Part shown: positions 34,965 to 44,538 of the stretch, in pieces
How the letters are laid out: every line of letters starts with the position of its first letter
How positions within the stretch are numbered: the first letter of the stretch is position 1
DNA from: Tamlana sp038148895
GTDB lineage: Bacteria > Bacteroidota > Bacteroidia > Flavobacteriales > Flavobacteriaceae
Assembly: GCA_038148895.1 (NCBI GenBank)
Contig: JBBVGQ010000008.1
Length of the DNA stretch: 64,000 bases
Reading direction: 5' to 3' (one strand)
Notes under the pieces: generated by a model
Database searches by the model: none
Told to the model about the DNA's origin: nothing
Seen by the model: the letters and a program-made list of their open reading frames with translations, nothing else
Translations under genes and position numbers: made by a program

Positions 34965-37193
34965 TTACACTCTAGTAACCTTATCTATGCCATTAATTTT
35001 TTTTAGTTTTTCTAAAAGCCTGTTGATTATGGTATTGTTTTTTACAACCACATTAATTTTTCCCGAAAATAGCCCATGGTTGCTTTCAAAACTTATGCTG
35101 TTCATGTTTACGTGCATATCTTCAGAAACTATGGTGGTTATTTCGTTTACCAAGCCAATGTGGTCAATTCCAGTAAGAACAATTTTGGCTGAAAACTCTT
35201 GTTGTGTTGAATCTATCCATTTGGCAGGCATAATTCGGTAGGCGTAATTGGACTGTAAACTAACGGCATTAGGGCAGTTTTTTTTGTGGACTTTTATGCC
35301 TTCATTAACTGTTAAAAAACCAAAAACGGCGTCGCCAGGAATTGGGTTGCAACAATTGGCCAATTTATAGTCTAATTTTTCCTCTTCTTTACCAAAAACC
35401 AGAGAGTCATATTTTAAAGTGACTTCCTCTTTTTCCAATTCCTCTTTTTTTATTGGGGTTTTCTTGGATATTCTGTTTTTGATAAAGCTCATGAAAGCAT
35501 TGCTTCTGGATGAAGCATAGCTTTTAAGCATTGAATTATCTATGGTTCCAACGCCAACTCTGTAAAATAAATCCAAACTTGTTTTAAGCTTGAAGAATCG
35601 CACCATTTCGTTTACAGATTCCTCATCAAGATTGATTTTTAGTTGTTTTAATTTGCGGCGTAAAATCTCTTTGCCATCCTCGCCAATTTGTTTTTTGTTT
35701 TCACGTAAGGCAGATTTAATTTTACTTCTGGATCTAGCTGTAGTAGCATAATCTAACCAGTTTGTATTTGGTTTTGAATTTTCGGCCGTCAAAATTTCTA
35801 CTTGGTCCCCACTTTTCAGCTCATGACTTAAGGGCACCAATTTATTATTTACCTTTGCTCCACGGGTTTTCATGCCTATTTCGGTATGAATGTGGAATGC
35901 AAAGTCTAAAGCCGTAGCGCCTTTTGGCAGTGATTTTAAATCACCTGCAGGAGTGAACACAAAAATCTCTTTTGAATACAGATTGAGCTTGAACTGCTCA
36001 ACAAAATCTACAGCATTGGTTTCTGGGTTTTCAAGGGCCTCCTGCAATCGGTTTATCCAGCTTTCAAGATTATCCTCTTTTTCGTTGCCCTGTTTGTATT
36101 TATAGTGTGCCGCATAACCTTTTTCAGCTATTTCATTCATGCGTTCACTTCGTATCTGAACTTCAACCCAACGTCCTTTGGGACCCATTACCGTAATGTG
36201 TAAGGCTTCATAGCCTGTTGATTTTGGCGAAGAAATCCAATCACGCAAACGGATAGGATTAGGCCTAAAATGATCGGTAACGATAGAGTAGATTTTCCAT
36301 GCCAAAAACTTTTCGTTATGTGGATCTGAACCACATTTATAAATAATTCTAATGGCAAATTTGTCATAAACTTCATCAAAGGAAACACCTTGATTTATCA
36401 TTTTTTTTCGAATAGAAAAAATAGATTTTGGCCGCCCTTTTATGGTATAGCTTAAATGCTCTTTGTCCAACGAATTTTTTATGACAGAACTAAACTTTTC
36501 AATATAGTCGTCTTGTTCGGCCTTACTCTCCTTTATTTTATCAAGAATGTCATTGTAAACATCGGGTTCAGTGTATTTAAGCCCTAAGTCCTCGAGTTCG
36601 GTTTTGATGTTGTAAAGTCCGATTCTGTGAGCAAGAGGCGCATAAATATAAAGAGTTTCTGAAGCGATTTTTATTTGCTTGTCAACTCGCATGGCATCCA
36701 TGGTTTGCATATTGTGCAACCTGTCGGCTATTTTAATAATGATTACCCTAACGTCATCATTCAGTGTCAGCAACATTTTACGGAAGTTTTCTGCTTGGAG
36801 TGAAACATCCATATCTTTTTCCTTACTTAATGAAGATATTTTCGTTAGCCCATCAACAATGGTTGCCACTACTGGTCCAAACTCTTTTTCAATGTCATCA
36901 ATTTCATAGTCAGGGCTGTCTTCAACCACATCATGGAGTAGCGCGGCAGCAATTGAAGTGCCATCCAAACCTATTTCTTGGGCAACAATTTTTGCAACAG
37001 CAATTGGATGGAAAATATAAGCTTCACCAGATTTTCTACGCTGGTTTTTATGGCCATCCATAGCCACTTCAAAAGCTTTTCGAATGAGTTTTTTATCGTC
37101 ATCGGTAAGTGTCGTGTAACTGACCTTTAATAACTCTTTGTAGGCTTTTGTTATGGCAGCATTTTCTTTTTCAATGTATTCCTCTGTCATCAT
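34965..37193 (-). CDS. Bifunctional (p)ppGpp synthetase/hydrolase
   Basis: The 742-residue RelA/SpoT-type enzyme controls the stringent response. Domains in order: HD hydrolase (about residues 45-190, with His62 and the HD pair His87-Asp88 in LLHDVVED, so hydrolase activity is probably retained), synthetase (about 240-350, with KGRPKSIFSIRKKM and PKSTGYEALH), TGS (about 400-460), a Cys-rich zinc-finger-like region (ANCCNPIPGD and HKKNC) and a C-terminal ACT domain. It is the first gene of the relA/spoT-fur-purA row. Whether a second synthetase exists elsewhere cannot be judged. Confidence 0.96.
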   Translation of the reverse strand: MMTEEYIEKENAAITKAYKELLKVSYTTLTDDDKKLIRKAFEVAMDGHKNQRRKSGEAYIFHPIAVAKIVAQEIGLDGTSIAAALLHDVVEDSPDYEIDDIEKEFGPVVATIVDGLTKISSLSKEKDMDVSLQAENFRKMLLTLNDDVRVIIIKIADRLHNMQTMDAMRVDKQIKIASETLYIYAPLAHRIGLYNIKTELEDLGLKYTEPDVYNDILDKIKESKAEQDDYIEKFSSVIKNSLDKEHLSYTIKGRPKSIFSIRKKMINQGVSFDEVYDKFAIRIIYKCGSDPHNEKFLAWKIYSIVTDHFRPNPIRLRDWISSPKSTGYEALHITVMGPKGRWVEVQIRSERMNEIAEKGYAAHYKYKQGNEKEDNLESWINRLQEALENPETNAVDFVEQFKLNLYSKEIFVFTPAGDLKSLPKGATALDFAFHIHTEIGMKTRGAKVNNKLVPLSHELKSGDQVEILTAENSKPNTNWLDYATTARSRSKIKSALRENKKQIGEDGKEILRRKLKQLKINLDEESVNEMVRFFKLKTSLDLFYRVGVGTIDNSMLKSYASSRSNAFMSFIKNRISKKTPIKKEELEKEEVTLKYDSLVFGKEEEKLDYKLANCCNPIPGDAVFGFLTVNEGIKVHKKNCPNAVSLQSNYAYRIMPAKWIDSTQQEFSAKIVLTGIDHIGLVNEITTIVSEDMHVNMNSISFESNHGLFSGKINVVVKNNTIINRLLEKLKKINGIDKVTRV

Positions 37194-37257
37194 AAATTAA
37201 AAGTAACATAAAGAATATTAACAGGCAACATCAAATTTTGTTTTTTTGTCTGCTAAT

Positions 37258-37839
37258 TTAGTGTACAAAACCATTTAAAAAGGCAACTAATTTTGCAATG
37301 GCCATGCCACGGTGCCCGATTTCATTTTTTAAACTTAAGTCCATTTCGGCAAATGTTTGCTCATGTCCCAACGGTTTAAAAATAGGGTCATACCCAAAGC
37401 CTTTTTTACCTTTTTTTTCTGTGGTAATTTCTCCTTTGCAGATTCCAGTAAAAGTTTTTAGTTCGCTAATAAAATTCAAAGCAATAACGGTTTTAAACTG
37501 GGCGTTTTTGTTGGTTTTATCTTTTAATTCCAGAAGCAATTTATCCATATTGTCTGTTGCGTTTTTTTGCTCTCCAGCATATCTAGCTGAGTACACTCCA
37601 GGTGCTCCATCAAGGGCATCAACTTCCAAACCCGTATCGTCCGCAAAACAGTCAAAGCCAAAGCGTTCCTTAATATAATTTGCTTTTTGTTTAGCGTTGC
37701 CTTCTATGGTGTTCTGGGTTTCGGGGATGTCTTCAAAACAGCCAATGTCTTCCAAGCTGAGTAACTTTATGTTTTTGGGAATCATTGATTGAACTTCACT
37801 GATTTTATTTTTGTTGTTTGTGGCAAAAACGATTTTCAT
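37258..37839 (-). CDS. rdgB: Non-canonical purine NTP pyrophosphatase (RdgB/HAM1 family)
   Basis: The 193-residue product hydrolyses ITP, dITP and XTP to monophosphates and keeps deaminated purines out of DNA and RNA. It has the N-terminal FATNNKNKISEVQ, the catalytic FADDTGLEVDALDGAPGVYS and the C-terminal GYDPIFKPLGHEQTFAEM. It lies 64 bp upstream of relA/spoT on the same strand and may be cotranscribed. Confidence 0.96.
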   Translation of the reverse strand: MKIVFATNNKNKISEVQSMIPKNIKLLSLEDIGCFEDIPETQNTIEGNAKQKANYIKERFGFDCFADDTGLEVDALDGAPGVYSARYAGEQKNATDNMDKLLLELKDKTNKNAQFKTVIALNFISELKTFTGICKGEITTEKKGKKGFGYDPIFKPLGHEQTFAEMDLSLKNEIGHRGMAIAKLVAFLNGFVH

Positions 37840-38014
37840 AGGTTTATTCAGTTGATTTTATTGAAATTCAAAGAATTCAAAAGTACTATTTAATGGCTTA
37901 ACTGAAAATATTAAAGATTGGAAAAATTTATATTCAATTTATGATTTTTGTTACTTTGATTTGTATAAAAACTTGTATATTACAACTGAAATTAAACTTT
38001 AAAAGAGAACGATT

Positions 38015-38314
38015 ATGACAGTAAACATTCAATACGTAGATGTTGATATTAGCGAAACGCTTTCAGCTTTTACAAGGGAAAAATTAGAGAAATTGTTTAA
38101 TAGATATGAGTTTTTAATAGGTGCAACAGTATATTTTAAGAAGGATGAAAAGCATCATGATAAAGGTAAGATCTGCAATATGGAACTGAGTTTGCCAGGC
38201 CCAAGAATATTTGCAACCTCAGAAGAACATAACTTTGAAGTGGCCGTTCGGGAAACCATTAGCGATCTTGAACGACAGCTTAAAAAGCGTAAGCAAGTTT
38301 TTAAAACCTATTAA
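38015..38314 (+). CDS. hpf: Short ribosome hibernation promoting factor
   Basis: The 99-residue product is the short HPF/YfiA type: MTVNIQYVDVDISETLSAFTREKLEKL, ATVYFKKDEKHHDKGKICNMELSL and a basic C-terminus, given here in parts. It binds the 30S decoding region in slow growth and promotes ribosome dimer formation or silencing. The stop codon overlaps that of the convergent rlmH gene (4 bp shared), so the two mRNAs have complementary 3' ends. Confidence 0.93.
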   Translation: MTVNIQYVDVDISETLSAFTREKLEKLFNRYEFLIGATVYFKKDEKHHDKGKICNMELSLPGPRIFATSEEHNFEVAVRETISDLERQLKKRKQVFKTY

Positions 38315-38784
38315 CGGTGGTGGTAGGGTTCGTTCCTTAAAATGGTAAAGCCCCTGTATAACTGCTCAATAAAAAATAAACGAATCATTTGATGGGAAAA
38401 TGTCATTTTAGAAAGTGATAGTTTCCCATCAGCTTTTTTATAAACTTCATCCGAAAAACCATAAGGTCCACCAATAACAAAAACCAATTGTTTGATTCCA
38501 GAGTTCATGTGTTTTTGAAGGTAGTTTGAAAATGAAACAGAATCAAACTGTTTTCCTCGTTCATCCAAAAGTACTAAGGAGTCGGTCGTATTAATTTTAG
38601 ACAAGATGAGGTCGCCTTCTTTTTGTTTTTGTTGCTCCTCACTTAAATTCTTTGCGTTTTTTATATCAGGAATTATTTCAAAATCAAACTTAACATAAAA
38701 ACCCAAACGCTTTTGGTAATCCTCAATTAATGATGTAAGTAGCTTGTTATCAGTTTTGCCAATGGCAATAAGCTTAATAGTCAT
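38311..38784 (-). CDS. rlmH: 23S rRNA (pseudouridine1915-N3)-methyltransferase RlmH
   Basis: RlmH methylates a pseudouridine in helix 69 of the 50S subunit within 70S ribosomes. The 157-residue SPOUT enzyme shows MTIKLIAIGKTDNK, the SAM knot VFVIGGPYGFSDEVYKKA and the C-terminal MIRLFFIEQLYRGFTILRNEPYHH in parts. The length equals the E. coli enzyme within a few residues. It converges with hpf with overlapping ends. Confidence 0.97.
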   Translation of the reverse strand: MTIKLIAIGKTDNKLLTSLIEDYQKRLGFYVKFDFEIIPDIKNAKNLSEEQQKQKEGDLILSKINTTDSLVLLDERGKQFDSVSFSNYLQKHMNSGIKQLVFVIGGPYGFSDEVYKKADGKLSLSKMTFSHQMIRLFFIEQLYRGFTILRNEPYHHR

Positions 38785-38883
38785 AAGTTAAAATTATTGC
38801 TTACTATTTGCGAATTATGTAAAAAAAAATCAAAATACCTAAAAATTCGTAAAAGGAAAATTTAATATAGTAAATCAATTTCT

Positions 38884-38891
38884 TATTTTTG
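38884..38891 (+). promoter_or_regulatory. Candidate -7 element of the nadC promoter
   Basis: TATTTTTG matches TAnnTTTG, 21 bp upstream of the nadC start. The -33 box is not clear. Confidence 0.5.
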
Positions 38892-38912
38892 CCCAAAACT
38901 AACTAACAAGTA

Positions 38913-39773
38913 ATGATTACACAAGAGCAGTTTGATAGCGAGGTTAAAGGAATAATTGCAAATGCTATTCGAGAAGATGTAGGTGATGGCGACCACAGTT
39001 CCCTAGCTTGTATTCCAGAAAATGCTAGAGGTAGGGCAAAACTTTTAGTAAAGGATAAAGGTGTTATAGGCGGGGTTAATTTTGCAAAAAAGGTTTTTGC
39101 TTATGTGGATAAAAACCTAAAAATTGACGTTCGCATTGAAGATGGTACCGAAGTAACTTATGGTGATGTGGTTATGTATGTGGAAGGTCCTTCCAGATCT
39201 ATCTTAATGGCAGAACGAACAGTGCTTAACGCCATGCAACGTATGAGTGCTATTGCTACCAAAACCAGAATGTTTGTTAATTTGGTAAAAGGTACTAAAA
39301 CTAAAATTTTAGATACTAGAAAAACGACGCCAGGTATCCGTGTTTTAGAGAAATGGGCCGTGAAAATTGGTGGTGGAGAAAATCACAGGTTTGCGCTTTA
39401 TGATATGATAATGCTTAAAGACAACCATATCGATTTTGCCGGAGGCATTACACAAGCTATTGAAATGACCAAGCAGTATTTGGATGAAACGGGCAAGGAT
39501 TTATTGATTATGGTTGAAGCACGTAACCTCATTGAAGTCGAGGAAATTTTGCGGAATGACGGTGTTTACAGAATCCTTTTGGATAATTTTGATTACGAAG
39601 ACACCAGAAAAGCCGTTAAATTGATTGGTGACAAATGTTTAACAGAATCTTCAGGTAACATTAACGAAGATACAATTAGGCATTATGCTGAATGTGGTGT
39701 AAATTATATTTCATGTGGTGCGTTGACCCATTCTGTACATAATATGGACTTGAGTTTAAAGGCCATAAAATAG
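38913..39773 (+). CDS. nadC: Carboxylating nicotinate-nucleotide pyrophosphorylase (quinolinate phosphoribosyltransferase)
   Basis: NadC makes nicotinate mononucleotide from quinolinate and PRPP in NAD synthesis. The 286-residue product contains DVGDGDHSSLACIP, AERTVLNAMQRMSAIAT, DTRKTTPGIRVLEKWAVKIGG in parts, DMIMLKDNHI and SSGNINEDTIRHYAECGV. nadA and nadB are not in the window. A separate promoter-like site precedes the following gene, about 100 bp downstream. Confidence 0.97.
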   Translation: MITQEQFDSEVKGIIANAIREDVGDGDHSSLACIPENARGRAKLLVKDKGVIGGVNFAKKVFAYVDKNLKIDVRIEDGTEVTYGDVVMYVEGPSRSILMAERTVLNAMQRMSAIATKTRMFVNLVKGTKTKILDTRKTTPGIRVLEKWAVKIGGGENHRFALYDMIMLKDNHIDFAGGITQAIEMTKQYLDETGKDLLIMVEARNLIEVEEILRNDGVYRILLDNFDYEDTRKAVKLIGDKCLTESSGNINEDTIRHYAECGVNYISCGALTHSVHNMDLSLKAIK

Positions 39774-39843
39774 TCTTCTAATAAAGGATAGTTTATTCGC
39801 TAAATTCGCTTCGTCAAACAGTAAAATACAATCTTAATTTTAA

Positions 39844-39851
39844 TAACTTTG
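39844..39851 (+). promoter_or_regulatory. Candidate -7 element before the YihY/BrkB gene
   Basis: TAACTTTG matches TAnnTTTG, 25 bp upstream of the start; no clear -33 TTG. Confidence 0.45.
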
Positions 39852-39876
39852 CTTTAACTACAAAAGCAGATTATTA

Positions 39877-40818
39877 ATGACAAAACCCTTGGAGGACAGA
39901 CTTGACAGAATACCTGTAGTTAATGTCTTGGTGCGGTTTTTTAAGAAAATAAAACTACCCGGTCTTGAAGGTTTATCCTTTTATGATTTATTGGAACTCT
40001 ATATTACAGGCATTGTAAGGGGCGCTTTAACCACTAGGGCAAGTGCCATTGCGTTTAGCTTTTTTACAGCTATTTTTCCGTTTTTGTTGTTTGTTTTATT
40101 CATTATCCCTTATGTGCCTATTGATGATTTTAAAATTGAATTTTTACAATTTTTGGAATCATTTTTACCCCCAAACACCTCAGATTTCTTTTTTGAAAAT
40201 ATTTTTGAAAACATAGACCAATCGCAACGCGGAGGTTTGTTGTCTTCAGTATTTGTGCTTTCATTATTGTTGATGGCCAATGGAGTTAATGCGGTTTTTT
40301 CGGGCTTCGAAACCTCGTACCACGAACAACTTACCCGTAACATTTTTAGGCAGTACTTCTACGCCTTGGGCATTGCATTAATATTGGCGTTCTTACTTAT
40401 TTTGACCATTGCTGTATTAGGATATTTTCAGCTTTACGTAGTACAGGAGTTGCTTAATGCTTTGGAAAATAGGGGATATGAAATAGATGTTCAAAATGTG
40501 TTTTGGGCAGATGTCGCCAAATATATATTCTTTGTTCTTATGGTTTATTTGGCCACATCAATCTTATATTATTTTGGCACGCAAGAAGGTAGGCATTCAA
40601 AATTCTTTTCCGTTGGGGCACTTTTCACGACCTTGCTTATTATGTTAACATCTTATTTGTTTGGTGTTTATATTGAAAATTTCAGTCAGTATAACAAGCT
40701 TTATGGTTCCATTGGAGCATTGTTGATTTTGCTATTTTACCTATGGCTCAATTCAAATATTTTATTGTTAGGTTATGAGCTGAATGCATCTTTAAATAAA
40801 CTAAGAAAAAGGAATTAG
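39877..40818 (+). CDS. YihY/BrkB-family inner membrane protein
   Basis: The 313-residue product has about six membrane segments and the family pattern GALTTRASAIAFSFFTAIFP near residue 50 and YGSIGALLILLFYLWLNSNI near the end. The family was once taken for RNase BN, which is wrong; its true function is unknown, perhaps transport. The gene ends 3 bp before priA and the two are probably cotranscribed. Confidence 0.9.
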   Translation: MTKPLEDRLDRIPVVNVLVRFFKKIKLPGLEGLSFYDLLELYITGIVRGALTTRASAIAFSFFTAIFPFLLFVLFIIPYVPIDDFKIEFLQFLESFLPPNTSDFFFENIFENIDQSQRGGLLSSVFVLSLLLMANGVNAVFSGFETSYHEQLTRNIFRQYFYALGIALILAFLLILTIAVLGYFQLYVVQELLNALENRGYEIDVQNVFWADVAKYIFFVLMVYLATSILYYFGTQEGRHSKFFSVGALFTTLLIMLTSYLFGVYIENFSQYNKLYGSIGALLILLFYLWLNSNILLLGYELNASLNKLRKRN

Positions 40819-40821
40819 TTT

Positions 40822-43275
40822 ATGGCTTATTTCATAGATGTCATCATTCCTGTGCCGCTCCAAAAGTTGTTCACTTATAGTGTTACCGCTTCAGAATCGG
40901 AGTTTTTAAAACCAGGAATGCGGGTTGCTGTGCCTTTTGGAAAATCTAAAATTTATACGGGCATTGTGTTTAAAATCCATAATAATGCACCAACGACCTA
41001 TGAAGCTAAAGAGATTCAGCAAATTTTGGATGAAGAGCCAATGGTCAACCAAAACCAGTTACTGCTTTGGGAATGGATAGCTAGTTATTACATGTGCACG
41101 CTCGGTGATGTTATGCGAGCCGCACTGCCAAATCCTTTTATTTTAGAGAATGAAACCGTGGTGGTTAGAAATATGACGAAAACCATTGACGAGTCAATTT
41201 TAAAAGATGATGAATTTTTGGTTTATGAGGCACTTCACCACCAATCTTCATTGAAAATCCATGATATTTCAAACATTTTAGACAAGAAGAATGTTTTGCC
41301 CGTTATAAAAAGGCTAATTGAAAAGGAAGCCATTTCTGTTGAAGAAGAAGTTTACGAAAAGTATAAACCCAAATTGGTACGGTACGTAAAATTACATTCC
41401 AATTTTTCTTCAGAAAAGTCACTTCAAAATTTACTGGAAGATTTAAGCAGAGCTCCAAAACAAAGTGATGTGGTACTAAGTTTGTTTTCCATTTCAGCAA
41501 AAACAAAAAAACCGGTAAAGGTTGCCAAATTAGCAGAGGAAAGTGGTGCATCCTCGGCTATTATTAAGTCGTTAATTGATAAAGGTGTTTTAGAGGAGTA
41601 TTATATCCAAACTGACCGCGTACAATATTCTGGTGAAGAAACAGAAGATTCAAAAAAACTGAATACTTATCAAAAAACGGCTTTGGCTGAAATTAAATCT
41701 TCGTTCCAGGACCAAAATGTAACTCTGTTACATGGAGTTACCTCTTCTGGGAAAACCGAGGTTTATGTGAAGCTTATTGAGGAAGTTATTGCACAGGGCA
41801 AACAGGTGCTATATTTACTTCCAGAAATTGCATTAACGGCGCAATTAATCACGAGGCTTCAAAATTATTTTGGAGAAAAAGTTGCCGTATTCCATTCAAA
41901 ATATTCCTCCAATGAGCGAGTTGAGGTTTGGAATAATGTTCTTAACAATTCCCCTAAAGCACAAATAGTTTTGGGTGCACGTTCGTCTATCTTTTTACCA
42001 TTTAATGATTTGGGGTTAATTATTGTTGACGAGGAGCACGAGCAATCATTTAAACAATTTGACCCAGCGCCACGTTACCATGCCCGAGATACTGCGGTTG
42101 TTTTGGCAAACCTGTGTCTGGCAAAAGTATTGTTGGGATCCGCAACTCCAAGTTTGGAAAGCTATTTTAATGCGAAACAGAAAAAGTACGGCTTTGTTGA
42201 ATTGAAGCATAGATATAATGATGTGTTGATGCCAGACATTGAATTGGTTGATATAAAAGATAAACTGAAAAGGAAGCGTATGAAAGGCCATTTTAGCGAC
42301 AGATTGATTGAAGAAATGACCGATGCTTTAAAGGAAGAACATCAAATTATTTTATTTCAAAATAGGCGTGGCTTTTCGCCTATTGTGGAATGCAACACAT
42401 GTGGGCATTCCCCACAATGCCCAAATTGCGATGTGAGTTTAACCTATCATCAATATAGAAACCAATTGCGCTGCCATTATTGCGGATATAATATGGCTAT
42501 GCTGCAAGATTGTATGGCCTGTGGAAGTCAAGATTTGGATGCCAAGGGTTTTGGTACAGAGCAAATAGAGGAGGAGGTCAAGATACTTTTTCCCAATCAT
42601 AATGTTGGCCGAATGGATTTGGATACAACGCGTGGCAAATACGGCTATGAAAAAATAATAACTGCTCTTGAACAACAAGAAATTGATATTTTGGTAGGTA
42701 CGCAAATGCTAACCAAAGGGCTTGATTTTCGGAATGTGAAACTTGTTGGTATTATGAATGCTGATAATATGTTGAACTTTCCAGATTTTAGAGCCCACGA
42801 GCGCAGTTTTCAGCTCATGCTGCAGGTAGCGGGTAGGGCCGGTAGAACTGAAGAACGAGGAAAGGTTTTGATACAAACTTACAATCCACATCATAATATA
42901 TTGCAGCAGGTATCTACCAACAATTATATCGACATGTTCAATGAGCAAATGAACGATCGCTATAATTTTAAGTACCCACCGGTTTACAAGCAGATTAAAA
43001 TCATATTAAAACATAAAGATTATAATAAAACTGAAACTGCCGCTATATGGTTTGCAAAATCCTTAAGGCAAGTATTTGGCGATTTTGTTTTAGGACCAGA
43101 ATCTCCACCCATCGCCAGAATCCGTAACCAGTTTCATAAAAACATATTGGTGAAAATACCAAAGCAGCAATCATTGTCAAAAACAAAGGAAGCTATCATT
43201 AAAATTAATAATAGCTTCCAGAGTATAAAAGATTTTCGGTCGGTTAGGGTAATTCTAAATGTCGATAACTTTTAA
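40822..43275 (+). CDS. priA: Primosomal protein N' (replication restart helicase PriA)
   Basis: PriA recognises stalled forks and reloads the replicative helicase. The 817-residue product has an N-terminal DNA-binding domain, the Walker A region LLHGVTSSGKTEVY (near residue 305), the DEEH box (near 403), eight Cys in two zinc clusters (CNTCGHSPQCPNCD, CHYCGY, CMACGS; about 523-570) inserted in the helicase core, and late motifs VGTQMLTKGLDF and QVAGRAGR. All key elements are present. It follows the YihY gene by 3 bp. Confidence 0.97.
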   Translation: MAYFIDVIIPVPLQKLFTYSVTASESEFLKPGMRVAVPFGKSKIYTGIVFKIHNNAPTTYEAKEIQQILDEEPMVNQNQLLLWEWIASYYMCTLGDVMRAALPNPFILENETVVVRNMTKTIDESILKDDEFLVYEALHHQSSLKIHDISNILDKKNVLPVIKRLIEKEAISVEEEVYEKYKPKLVRYVKLHSNFSSEKSLQNLLEDLSRAPKQSDVVLSLFSISAKTKKPVKVAKLAEESGASSAIIKSLIDKGVLEEYYIQTDRVQYSGEETEDSKKLNTYQKTALAEIKSSFQDQNVTLLHGVTSSGKTEVYVKLIEEVIAQGKQVLYLLPEIALTAQLITRLQNYFGEKVAVFHSKYSSNERVEVWNNVLNNSPKAQIVLGARSSIFLPFNDLGLIIVDEEHEQSFKQFDPAPRYHARDTAVVLANLCLAKVLLGSATPSLESYFNAKQKKYGFVELKHRYNDVLMPDIELVDIKDKLKRKRMKGHFSDRLIEEMTDALKEEHQIILFQNRRGFSPIVECNTCGHSPQCPNCDVSLTYHQYRNQLRCHYCGYNMAMLQDCMACGSQDLDAKGFGTEQIEEEVKILFPNHNVGRMDLDTTRGKYGYEKIITALEQQEIDILVGTQMLTKGLDFRNVKLVGIMNADNMLNFPDFRAHERSFQLMLQVAGRAGRTEERGKVLIQTYNPHHNILQQVSTNNYIDMFNEQMNDRYNFKYPPVYKQIKIILKHKDYNKTETAAIWFAKSLRQVFGDFVLGPESPPIARIRNQFHKNILVKIPKQQSLSKTKEAIIKINNSFQSIKDFRSVRVILNVDNF

Positions 43276-43292
43276 TTTAGATGGTTAGTGGT

Positions 43293-43988
43293 TTAAATAT
43301 TATTTAAAGCGTCAACCAATTGGGTTTTTTTGTTTCTACTTAAAGGGATTTCGTAGGCACCGACTTCAACATTTTTACTGTTAAATCTGTCAATTTTATC
43401 CAGATTAACAATGTACGATTTATGGATTCTTAAAAATTTGCCTTCTGGTAGTTCAGCTTCAAAAGATTTCATGGTAGATAAAACTACCAAGCTGTTTTCC
43501 TCTGTAACTAACTTTACATAATCACCCAAGGCTTCAATCCACTTAATATCCTTAATATAAACTTTACGTTTTTTCAGGTTACTCTTTACAAAAATGTGTT
43601 CACCTTCTTCTTCGTTAAAGTCTTGGGTCAACCTGTGTTGCTCAAGGGCTTTTTCTACAGAGGTGTTAAAACGTTCTTTTGTAATAGGTTTGTGCAAATA
43701 ATCGGTAGCGTCGTAATTGAATGCTTTAAAAGCATATTCGGTTTTACCGGTTACAAAAATAATTTGGGGTTTGTTGTTCAATACGTCTAAAAGTTCAAAT
43801 CCATTTAGCACTGGCATTTCAATGTCTAGAAAGATTAAATCAACTTGATGCGTATTTAAACCATTTTTAGTTTCTAAAGCACTACTGTACTCTGCTATTA
43901 AGTTAAGATTTGGGTGATTTTCAACTAACTTAACAATAGAGAGACGTTGTATTGCTGAATCGTCTACTACTACACAGTTTAAAGTCAT
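43293..43988 (-). CDS. LytTR-type response regulator
   Basis: The 231-residue product has a receiver domain (acidic pair in VVVDDSA, phospho-acceptor Asp55 in LIFLDIEMPVLNG, Thr in FVTGKT and Lys in YLHKPI) and a C-terminal LytTR DNA-binding domain (from about residue 130: HIFVKSNLKKRKVYIKDIKW, LRIHKSYIVNLDKI). LytTR regulators bind tandem 9-10 bp sites. No histidine kinase gene is next to it, so it is an orphan here; kinases of this class are often encoded apart in Bacteroidota. It is divergent from rpsF and converges on priA. Confidence 0.94.
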   Translation of the reverse strand: MTLNCVVVDDSAIQRLSIVKLVENHPNLNLIAEYSSALETKNGLNTHQVDLIFLDIEMPVLNGFELLDVLNNKPQIIFVTGKTEYAFKAFNYDATDYLHKPITKERFNTSVEKALEQHRLTQDFNEEEGEHIFVKSNLKKRKVYIKDIKWIEALGDYVKLVTEENSLVVLSTMKSFEAELPEGKFLRIHKSYIVNLDKIDRFNSKNVEVGAYEIPLSRNKKTQLVDALNNI

Positions 43989-44135
43989 AACATTTGTATT
44001 ATTTCGGTTAAGATATCGACAATAGTACGAATAATTCGGTTAAAAACCAAAAAACATCGTTAAAATGCGCAATTTAACATAATTTTAACATTTTAAACTT
44101 GATGTTTTTTACCTTTGAAATAGGGTGTGTTTTAG

Positions 44136-44166
44136 TTGTGTAATATATAGAATTTATTTATTTTTG
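44136..44166 (+). promoter_or_regulatory. Promoter of the rpsF-rpsR-rplI operon
   Basis: TTG at 44136-44138, a spacer of 20 nt and TATTTTTG at 44159-44166 match both Bacteroidota promoter boxes. The predicted start of transcription is about 25 nt upstream of rpsF. Confidence 0.75.
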
Positions 44167-44197
44167 CAGCCAATTTTTAACAATTAAAACGATTTTT

Positions 44198-44536
44198 ATG
44201 AATCATTATGAAACTGTTTTCATCTTAAATCCCGTTTTATCTGAAGAACAGATAAAGGAAACAGTAAAGAAATACGAAGATTTTCTTGTTTCTAACGGCG
44301 CTAAGATGGTATCGAAAGAAGATTGGGGGCTTAAAAAATTAGCTTATCCAATCCAGAACAAGAAAAGTGGTTTTTACCATTTATTTGAGTACACCGTTGC
44401 AGGTGATGTAATTAACGCTCTTGAATTGGAGTTTAGACGTGACGAGCGTTTTATGCGCTATTTAACCGTAGCTCTTGATAAGCACGCCATTGCTTGGGCA
44501 GAAAGAAGAAGAGAAAAACTTAAAGTAAAAGCTTAA
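44198..44536 (+). CDS. rpsF: 30S ribosomal protein bS6
   Basis: The 112-residue product has the bS6 pattern NHYETVFILNPVLSEEQIKE and DWGLKKLAYPIQNKKSGFYH. bS6 binds next to bS18 on the 30S platform, and its gene stands 2 bp before rpsR, as in most bacteria. It lacks the poly-Glu tail of E. coli S6 and ends in a basic stretch. Confidence 0.97.
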   Translation: MNHYETVFILNPVLSEEQIKETVKKYEDFLVSNGAKMVSKEDWGLKKLAYPIQNKKSGFYHLFEYTVAGDVINALELEFRRDERFMRYLTVALDKHAIAWAERRREKLKVKA

Positions 44537-44538
44537 TT

